From Episyrphus balteatus (lineage: Eukaryota > Arthropoda > Insecta > Diptera > Syrphidae), in the NCBI RefSeq assembly GCF_945859705.1, contig NC_079134.1, forward strand, positions 38,082,576-38,146,575: DNA of 64,000 bases, read 5' to 3'. Under the pieces are notes generated by a model. It was not told the origin of the DNA, did no database searches, and saw nothing but the letters and a program-made list of their open reading frames with translations. This document shows, piece after piece, positions 56,640 to 64,000 of the stretch (positions are counted from its first letter, which is position 1; every line of letters begins with the position of its first letter). The position numbers and the translations under genes are program-made.

Positions 56640-57292
56640 CACTGGTTTACAAGTGTTTTGTTGCCGAAACAAAAATATACTTTTCTGAAGGTTTTCGGTG
56701 TGCTGAACTCGAATCCGAAGTCAGATACAACTAATCAGCTCCCATTTTTGAGATATTACCGTTAGAAAATGCAAAAAAAAAACGTTTTTTTGAGTTCTTC
56801 GGACCTTATTCTTTTGTATAAGGAAAACTGTTTGAGCATATTTAGTAACGGTTTCTATAAGAACTGTTTTCCATCTTTCGATAACTGTTTAAATCTTTTC
56901 AATATCTTTTGTATTGCCCGAGATATCTTAAAATGAAGTAAGTGGGTTTGGCTTCATATAATATCATAAAGGAGATAATGACTTTATAAAATTTATAAAA
57001 ATACCAAAGAACTGAGGATATCTCGGGCAGTAAAAAAGATATCGGAGAGATTTAAACAGATTTAAAGGTGAAAAATAGTTCTTATAAAAACCGTTACTAA
57101 ATATGCTCAAACAATTTTCCTTATATAAAAGAATAAGTTCCGAAGTACTGCATTTTCTAACGTTAATATTTCAAAAACGGGAGCTGATTAATTTTTTTTG
57201 ACTTCGGATTCGAGTTCAGTACACCGAAAACCTTCAGAAAAGTAAATTTTTGTTTCGGCAACAAAAAAAAAGTTTAATTTTGTTAACCAGTG
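56640..57292. mobile_element. Palindromic CACTGG element with TTA duplication
   Basis: It begins cactggtttacaag and ends gttaaccagtg, with TTA on both sides (56637-56639 and 57293-57295). The arms pair through cttttctgaaggttttcggt, aatccgaagtc, catatttagtaacggttt and ccgagatatc around a loop near 56940-57000. Ends and duplication match the plan of the family D element at 45798 but the sequence differs, so this looks like a second CACTA-type non-autonomous family. Half a copy lies at 44861. Confidence 0.8.
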
Positions 57293-57299
57293 TTATCAA

Positions 57300-58060
57300 A
57301 ATGAATATCTGTAGATCAGGTGTGTATGTCAGTTTGTTTTTGTAAAGTGAAATTAGTATTTAAAAAATTTAACCTAAAAAAGTCTGTTTTTTTTGTGACT
57401 AGAAAACTAAATTCATATCAGACTGTAGCAAGCTGTAGCAGAATCTTGTATGCCACAAGGTTCTGTTATATTTCTATACTTTCTAATCATGCTCACCTTT
57501 TTTGCTCATACTTGCTCATTTTCAAAATATTTACATTTTTGTAGACTCATTTTCAATACTAAAAAACAAGGAATTTTTGAAAAAATTGGCTTAAATTGTA
57601 AAATTTTCTAACATAAAGGTGGATTATGAGTTTGTTATAAGAGAACAAAAGGCTGTGGATGCTAAAGTGCCTTTCAAAATATTTTGTTCCGAAATATCGG
57701 AGAATTTAATTGCTCTTTTGATATTTTTTGGTAAATTTTTTCACGTCGATTTTTTTTTCTATTTTATATGTTTTCTTTTCTTTTTTTTTGTTTTTGTAGG
57801 AATCAAGCATTATAAAAAAACAGTCTAAAGATTGAATATAAAAAAGTTGGACTTTTTTTAAGGAATTTTGCCTGCAGAGTTGGCTCTCATTGGATATTAT
57901 TTAAATATTTATTATTTTTTTGTGAAATTTATCATTACTTTGATGAAATATACCATTAATATGTGTTTCTGAAGGTTTTCTTATTCAAAGAAACACAAAT
58001 TTTTTATATTCTGATTTTTGTCCACATCCCCCATACACTCGACGCACTGTGCGTCGCCTT
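57300..58060. other. Unique A+T-rich DNA
   Basis: Nothing recognised. Two open frames (57320-57544 and 57619-57828) are phenylalanine-rich by composition. Confidence 0.45.
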
Positions 58061-58065
58061 AACTA

Positions 58066-58615
58066 CACTGGTCCGCAAAGTTTAACTTTTTTCCTTCAAA
58101 TAACTTTTTGATATTATGAAAGATAAGACTTTTTTGAAAGTAAATCTGGTTTCAGAAAAATTCTATCAGGTACCTACCATTTTTGTAAAAATGATTTTTG
58201 AAAAATGTGGGTAGTTTCTAAAAAATCACCCTTTAGATTCATTTTAACTTGTATAAAATTAAAACTATTTGTCGAATTGAGCTTAAATTTGGAGGACTTA
58301 TTCTTCATAATATGACCTATAGATTGACACCAAATATGTCCTTTTACATTAATGTTTACTCATTTTTTTAAATACTGATTGACAAAAAAAGCAGACATTT
58401 CGAAATCCTTCACTTTTTAGTAAATCCTACATGAACAAAAGCACCTAAATTAAGGAAAATGTAAAATATCAATTATATTTAAAAAGTCAAATATGTAAAG
58501 AAAACCATAATAAAATACATTAAACAAAATTTGTACGTGTTTTGTAATTTTATATACTGTTTTTCTATTTCGAAATATCTTATTTGTAATAAACCATTCG
58601 ATAAACTGCCTTGTA
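58066..58615. other. Possible CACTGG-ended fragment
   Basis: It begins cactggtccgcaaagttt, like the ends of the CACTGG family, but no matching right end is found and the interior does not match the other copies. Confidence 0.3.
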
Positions 58616-58619
58616 AATC

Positions 58620-58895
58620 TTCAGATTTGTTTCTCCTAGAAACAAAAGTATACTTTTCTTATAGTTTTTGATGTGCTGAGTTAGAATCCGGAGTCAAAAA
58701 AAAATCTATCACGTCAGGATTTTAAGATATTCGCATTAAAGTATCACAAAATCAAATTTTAGAAAAACTAAAAAAAAAAAAAACTACTATATCTCAAATA
58801 CCAGAGCTGACCGAAATTTTTTGAGTTTGGATTCAAAATCAGCACACTATTCCATTAGAAAAGTATACTTTTGTTCTAGGGAGAAAGATAAATAT
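58620..58895. repeat. Inverted repeat related to the CACTGG family
   Basis: The arms contain acaaaagtatacttttct followed by gtgtgctga-type sequence and aatcc..gtcaaaaaa on the left. The complement lies on the right (cagcacactattccattaga, agaaaagtatacttttgt). The order 'aaaagtatacttttct...gtgctga...aatcc' resembles 'aaaatatacttttctgaagg...gtgctgaa...aatccgaag' of the element at 56640, so it is probably a distant relative. Confidence 0.6.
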
Positions 58896-59023
58896 TAATT
58901 TTAAGAGATCAGTTTCTTTATGGTAAGATAAGCCAAACCTACCAAACTTACTTAAATTAAAATATCTCGGAGAAGAAAAGAGATATTGAGAAGATTGAAA
59001 CTTAATTTGAAAGAAAAAAAAAA

Positions 59024-60535
59024 GAGGTTGTCTGTAAAGCCGGTTTACGGACGATGATTCTACGTGATAATGTCGTTAGAAAACAGGTTGTGTGCTTATA
59101 AAATGAGTCAATTGAAGCGTTTATTTATTTCAAACAATCATAATTTACAAGAAAAAGCTAAAAAAAAATACCTTTTTTCTTTTCTCATTATATTAATTTT
59201 TTCATTTTAAAAGCTTACAAAAAAAAATTATACCATTAAAAAGCCAAATAGGTATTTCTTCTAAATAGTAAAATCATTTTTAAATTTTTACAATGAGCAA
59301 AAAGTATTAAAATAAATTGTTCTTTTGAAAAAAGTGAAAAAATCATTTCCATCACCAAAAAATTCATTTTTTTGATGTAACAACCTATAATAAATTTTAT
59401 ACCACCTGAAAGCTTATTGCTTCAGCTCAAAATATATATATCGATCATGTCTATCTACAAAAAGAGCTAGAATTTTTTGAACTCGATCAAATTTCATTAA
59501 AAAAGCAAAAAAAATATTTATTTTTATGTTCTTACGCTATGGAATCAATTTTTTTGTTTGACAACCTATAAAATATACATACCATGTGAAAGCTTATTAT
59601 TTTACCTTTCATATGACGTATCAATCTCATTTCAAAGATGCCTACAAGAGAAGTTAGAATTTTTTAAAGTCAACAATGTCGAATTTCCAGACTGAGATTA
59701 CGGTACTTCCCAGACTGGTGGCTGTTCGGGGGGCAACAGATCTCCACTGGTGTTTTGATTTAACATTGTGTAGCTTGTGTGTACCGTTATGTGTGATATA
59801 CCAAATGAAAGGTAATTGTATCAGGATGCTTATAAAAGTTTAATAAAATTTCTATCTGCTCTCGGTCAAAAGTTATAACCTGTTGAATTTTAAAATTTCA
59901 TTTTACCATTATCTCAAAATTGTATTTACGAAAATTATTGAAATTTCGCACACATATAGTCGTAGTTATGGTCTACCATTACTTCATATATTTTATTCCA
60001 GTATCTATTAAAGAAAAAAGAAAAAAAGAAAAAACGATGAAAATCGGTTAAAAACGGTCAAAAAACGTGATTTTTAAAAACTTTTGTTTCTTCCGTTATT
60101 CAGTCAAAACTCACCCAAAATCATCATTTTGTCATAGCCCCAACACGTGTACATTGTTCAAACGAAACGTTATAGCTTAGTTTCAAAATTTTTTAGATTT
60201 TTTTCTTAAATGCAGTTATTCTTAAATTAATCTCGTCTATCTATAGCAAAAAAAATCAATTTTCTACGACTTCGCGTTTAGATTTTAGCCCAAATTTCAT
60301 CTTTCCGTTTTACCCCTGTTTACCCTATTAAATGACGGAATTTTTAAAAATCCTTCATTTTTATTATCTTTCAAATAAGCTATAGAAGATTTTTGTATCT
60401 CTAATAGTTTATTTTTAATTTTGAATTGAAATTTTTTGCCGCACTGCGAAATTGCGAGAGTGTAACGTTAGAAAATGGCGTCACTTTTTTGTGGTGGCTG
60501 CCATGGTTCATCGATTTATAAGACGTTATCACGTC
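59024..60535 (-). mobile_element. Family A copy 4, full length (HINE-like)
   Basis: On the minus strand it starts gacgtgataacgtc, with gatgaaccatggcagccacc following, and ends with gttatcacgta, then gtccgtaaaccggctttaca (stem-loop arms gtccgtaaa/tttacagac) and aacctctttttt. It is the reference copy: it is uninterrupted and shows the intact site into which the TA element at 15340 went. The 5' acgtgataac and 3' gttatcacgt are the subterminal inverted repeats. It has no coding content. Confidence 0.8.
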
Positions 60536-60539
60536 AAAA

Positions 60540-61905
60540 AATATTTAATCTTCTACCTTTATTTTTCTCAGTCAAACGAAATTAACTAAAACCTTATTTT
60601 TTCTAAAATTGAATAAATAAAGCATTTCCTGGAATCCTTTACTAAGGTAACATCTTCATTTAGAATGAAGATGAGTGGATTGCTTGTACCTTGACTTTTT
60701 TACAACTAAAAGCTTAAGAAAATGTTATTCAAAGGAGTAAACTGTATAAACCTTTTACAAAGTAATACACATATAGAATGCTCGTATATGGAGATAAGGA
60801 AGGCAATCCTGTATTATATTTCTTAAAGGATATTATACTTTCCATATACCCATATAGTGCATTTATTCCTGAAGGAAATCTTTAAAAAAACAGAATGCAT
60901 TAGCAAATAAGTAGTAATCCTGTATTATATTCTCTAAAAACCCCGCTTTTCAAAAAAGGTTGAACTCCTTTTTTAAAGTCTTTCTCGTTTCTTACACATA
61001 AATTAAAAAAAAAACTATACATGAGTTACATTTATAAGGATATAAGAAATTGTGGTAGAAATTCATAAAATGTGTGTAGGTTGTATAGGTAAGAGTATAT
61101 ATTCCATTTAAGACTCATGATGCATTGATAGCTAATAAAAGAAAGTTATTTTGTGTGTAGCCATTTCTCCTTAGAAAACATTAGGTCTAGAGTAGTTCTA
61201 TTTATTTTTATACGTTACGTACTTTATACAGATCCTATGGAATACGTAGACACATTATCATGAATGTTGTTCATGTTTTTCTTTTCCTGGATATGGATAT
61301 GCTTTGAATTTTATGTAGGATTTTGTAGTGAAAAGAAAAACAAGAATGTCTCCAGTACCTTAACTATATAGACTGGCAAATATGCATGCATGTTCCTTGT
61401 AAATACCTCAAGAATATCAATGAAAAGAAATGAATGATGAAAAAACAGTGTGCGTCGCATAATTTTTCCTTCATTTATTTAGAAAATGAAATTTAAAAGG
61501 CAGAAATTGAGTCAAACTTTCTTAAGAAATTATCAATTTTGATTTATTAGGCTTAAGAAATCACTCCATTTTTGTAATTAAGTGTCATATTTAAATCAGA
61601 TAACTTAGTGCTTTAACAAATTAAATTTACCTTTTTATATTATTTTCAAAAAAAATGTTACGCATACACCATAGTGACCCATAAAGTACTTCACTTTAAA
61701 AGTGTATGTACATTTAGTTTGGAGTACATAAACTTTATTTTATTATAAAATTATTTTAGAAAAATCCTAGGTATATCCAGAAATGCATGCAAAAGAGGCC
61801 AAAAAAGTAATATGGGAGACTTTGCTGTTATAGATAGTGAAATCCAAAGACATAGAAAATTGAATTTTTTGTTTTACTAAAATTAACTGTTTTTGCCACT
61901 TGATT
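60540..61905. other. Unique A+T-rich DNA
   Basis: Nothing recognised. The phrase atcctgtattatatt occurs twice (about 60808 and 60917) without wider similarity. Confidence 0.45.
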
Positions 61906-61910
61906 ACAAA

Positions 61911-62625
61911 TAAAATGCACGACTGGGTCGCACGTACTTGCTCTTGTAGTTCAAAGAATCTTTATCTTAAATATCTATTGGAAATTAAAGATTTAGTTTA
62001 GTGTCGAGAAAAAAAAATTTAAAAAAAATCGAAAGTTAAAAAAACATCCAAAATTAAAAAAAAAATTTTTTCAAAAACTTTTTTTTAATTTTTTTTTACA
62101 CTTCAAAGTGATGTCTTAAAATTTTGAATAAAATTGACTTGTGCTTTGATCAAATATATGAACTTAAAAAATGTCAATTTTTGAAAAACGGCAACGCCAT
62201 ATTTCCGTTATCTGAATTTTTTGAGAAAAACTAAAAAAGCAGTTTTGTTAGAATCAATAAGTGTATAACGTACACCAAATTTAATTAAAATCGTTAGAGC
62301 CGTTTTCGAGAAAATTGCAATACCTCGAAAATGGTATATGGGAGGTATGCGTTAAAAAAGAGATATTTAAAAAATTAAGAAAAAGAACCTAGGGTATTAC
62401 GCAAAAATCATCTGTACCAAGTTTCAAGTAAATCCATCCATCCGTTTAGGCCCTAGCTCGATGTACAGATGGACGCACACATGCACAGACGCACAGACCG
62501 ATGCGACGGACGGCATGCCGAAAACCACTTTTTTTATCTTCTCCATCATCGTAATGTTGGTTTTGATTAAAACCTCGAATTTTTTTTTCTACACGAAACC
62601 AATACTTGCCCTATAGAGCAAGTAA
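61911..62625 (-). mobile_element. Family B copy 2 (HINE-like)
   Basis: Reverse copy of the element at 23004-23736. The 3' stem-loop and repeat are at the left (atgcacgactgggtcgcacg, then tacttgctcttgtagttcaa). The 5' end acttgctctatagggcaagt is at the right (62604-62623). The periodic core (62465-62510) is shorter and more decayed than in copy 1. Both copies end in a TTTTA context. Confidence 0.75.
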
Positions 62626-62627
62626 AA

Positions 62628-63260
62628 AATACATGTACTGGCACAGCTATAAGGTTCTACTTGTAAAATACAAAGAAAAATATTTGTATGGTTTATATAT
62701 GGTAGCTGGCATACATAAAACCGCTTTCTTTTATTATGATTTTTTTGTAATAATTTTTTTTTACAAAAGCCTTTTAGTTAGCCTTAAAGTTAATATGAAG
62801 AAAAAATTTAAAATATTATTTTTCCTTAAAAAAAATAGTTTTTTTTTTTTTTTTTTTTAAAGTTAATTTTAAAAGGACATTTATTCCATTTAATTGTGGT
62901 TCTTGCCTTGGTTATGAAAAACTACTAGAAAATAACCACAAGTCCCATGATCTTTATGGCCAGCGTCAAATAGCTATAACCAAACCAACAAACAAAAATA
63001 GCTATGGGTTCATGGTACAAAAATTCAAAATTAGCTTAAATGTAAAGCTTGTTTTTTCTAAGAAATAGAACTTAATTTGATAAAAAAAAAATCTTACTGT
63101 ATACAGCCCTAGTTTTGAAATAAAGATAAATATTTTTTGAAGTGCCATAGATCCGTTTTTTATCAAAGAAAAAATTAATTGCTGAATCGTAAATGACTTA
63201 ACTGAACACAAAAAAAAAATTTGAACGAAATCACTTTTGCATTAAAAAAAATTCAAGATT
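62628..63260. other. Unique A+T-rich DNA
   Basis: Nothing recognised. A poly-T run lies at 62839-62858. Confidence 0.45.
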
Positions 63261-63263
63261 TTA

Positions 63264-63672
63264 TTCGGGGGGCAACCGATCTCCACTGGTGTTTTGAGGT
63301 TTTTCGCAAGTTTCTTGATTTAACATTGTGTAGCTTATAGTAAGTCTACCAAATGAAAGGTAATTGTATCAGGATGCTCATAAAAGTTTAATAAAATTTC
63401 TATCTGCTCTTTGTCAAAAGTTATAACCTGTTGAATTTTAAAATTTTATTTTACCGTTATCTCAAAATTGTGTTTACGAAAATGATTAAAACATCGCACA
63501 CATATAGTCGTAGTCATGGTCTATCATTACTCCATATACTTTATTCCTGTATCTATTAAAGAAAAAAATATAAAAATAAAAAACGATGAAAATCGGTTAC
63601 AAACGTGTTTTTTAAAAAAATTGTTTCTTCCGTTATTCAGTCAAAACTCACTAAACGATTCCAAATATGCAC
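63264..63672 (-). mobile_element. Family A fragment, internal
   Basis: It matches the internal part of A copies in reverse (ccgatctccactggtgtttt, gaaaggtaattgtatcagga, ttataacctgttgaatttta, cgttatctcaaaattgtgtt). Both ends of A are missing. It stops abruptly at attagggtgtcc, where a different sequence begins. Confidence 0.7.
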
Positions 63673-64000
63673 ATTAGGGTGTCCGTTATTTCCCAAAGTG
63701 ATTTTTTCGGGGGAGACACCCCCTAGATCGAAAGTTTAGGGCCTAAATAAGGGGAATTTAGCAAAAAAAAATTTTTGGAGGTCATTAACCCGTGCCTCTA
63801 GGGTCATACTTTCCCCATACAAATTTGTATGGGAAACTTTTAACTCATACATAAAATTTTTTTTCTCTCGAGTTAAATCATTTTTTTTTTAAATGTTTGA
63901 TAATTCTCGTTGGAAAACAGTTACTTTAAAAGATCACATTTAAAATTTCCCGTTAAAAAATTTTTTTATATTTTATTTCGGTTTTTGAAATTATTAGCTG
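63673..64000. other. Unclassified repeat-like end
   Basis: It begins ttagggtgtccgttatttcc and contains gggggagacaccccct (63709-63724), a small hairpin. It cuts family A sharply, so it is probably the end of an insertion that continues beyond the window. Confidence 0.4.

Noticed and set aside
1..64000. CRISPR arrays, bacterial operons, rRNA genes or an endogenous virus
   Set aside because: No spaced identical repeats, no ribosome-binding-site-led gene runs, no rRNA-like blocks and no long gag/pol/env-type frames were found.

Overview
The window looks like non-coding, transposon-rich nuclear DNA from a fly (Diptera, probably Brachycera). It is very A+T-rich, with long homopolymer runs, TTG/CAA microsatellites, GA/CT tracts and TATCGATA motifs. 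It holds relics of eukaryotic non-LTR and hAT transposons and no bacterial gene organisation. The organism call is an inference from composition and repeat types; I cannot name a species. I found no intact host protein-coding gene. Open reading frames are 60-125 codons and almost all are low-complexity or lie inside repeats. I found no rRNA gene, no complete tRNA gene and no CRISPR array.

Layout: 1-10.6 kb is mostly unique DNA with cryptic 16-base repeats (1.2-2.7 and 4.2-4.5 kb), a 165-bp tandem duplication (5.5 kb), a complete hAT-type MITE (5.96-6.52 kb) and a 21-bp minisatellite (8.2 kb). Between 10.7 and 25.6 kb are copies of four interspersed families, here called A, B, C and D, a hAT transposase relic and a LINE relic. 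25.6-31.4 kb is quiet unique DNA. 31.4-37.6 kb is a nest of insertions: a 1.35-kb foldback element inside a reverse-transcriptase relic, a TA-flanked element holding a second complete insertion, and a 1.4-kb palindrome. 37.6-41.5 kb is unique DNA with a dense TATCGATA cluster. 41.5-49.4 kb is again packed with B, C and D copies and a 1.3-kb element made of consecutive palindromes. 49.4-52.4 kb is quiet and includes a promoter- or exon-like patch. 52.4-58.9 kb holds a Transib-like element whose ends resemble recombination signal sequences, a 3.1-kb giant palindrome and a CACTG-ended palindrome. 59.0-64.0 kb holds reverse A and B copies.

The main result is structural. About ten long palindromic (foldback) units lie in 64 kb, several with exact target-site duplications that fix their boundaries to the base: 8 bp for three, 9 bp, 10 bp, 5 bp, TTA for two and TA for three. 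Families A, B and C share a Helentron/HINE-like plan: a subterminal inverted repeat at both ends and a stem-loop at one end. B and C, and the related copy at 41.6-42.6 kb, also carry a core with 8-bp periodicity. Nesting gives a relative chronology in at least five places. All family assignments rest on reading termini, duplications and short protein motifs by eye. No alignment or database search was run.
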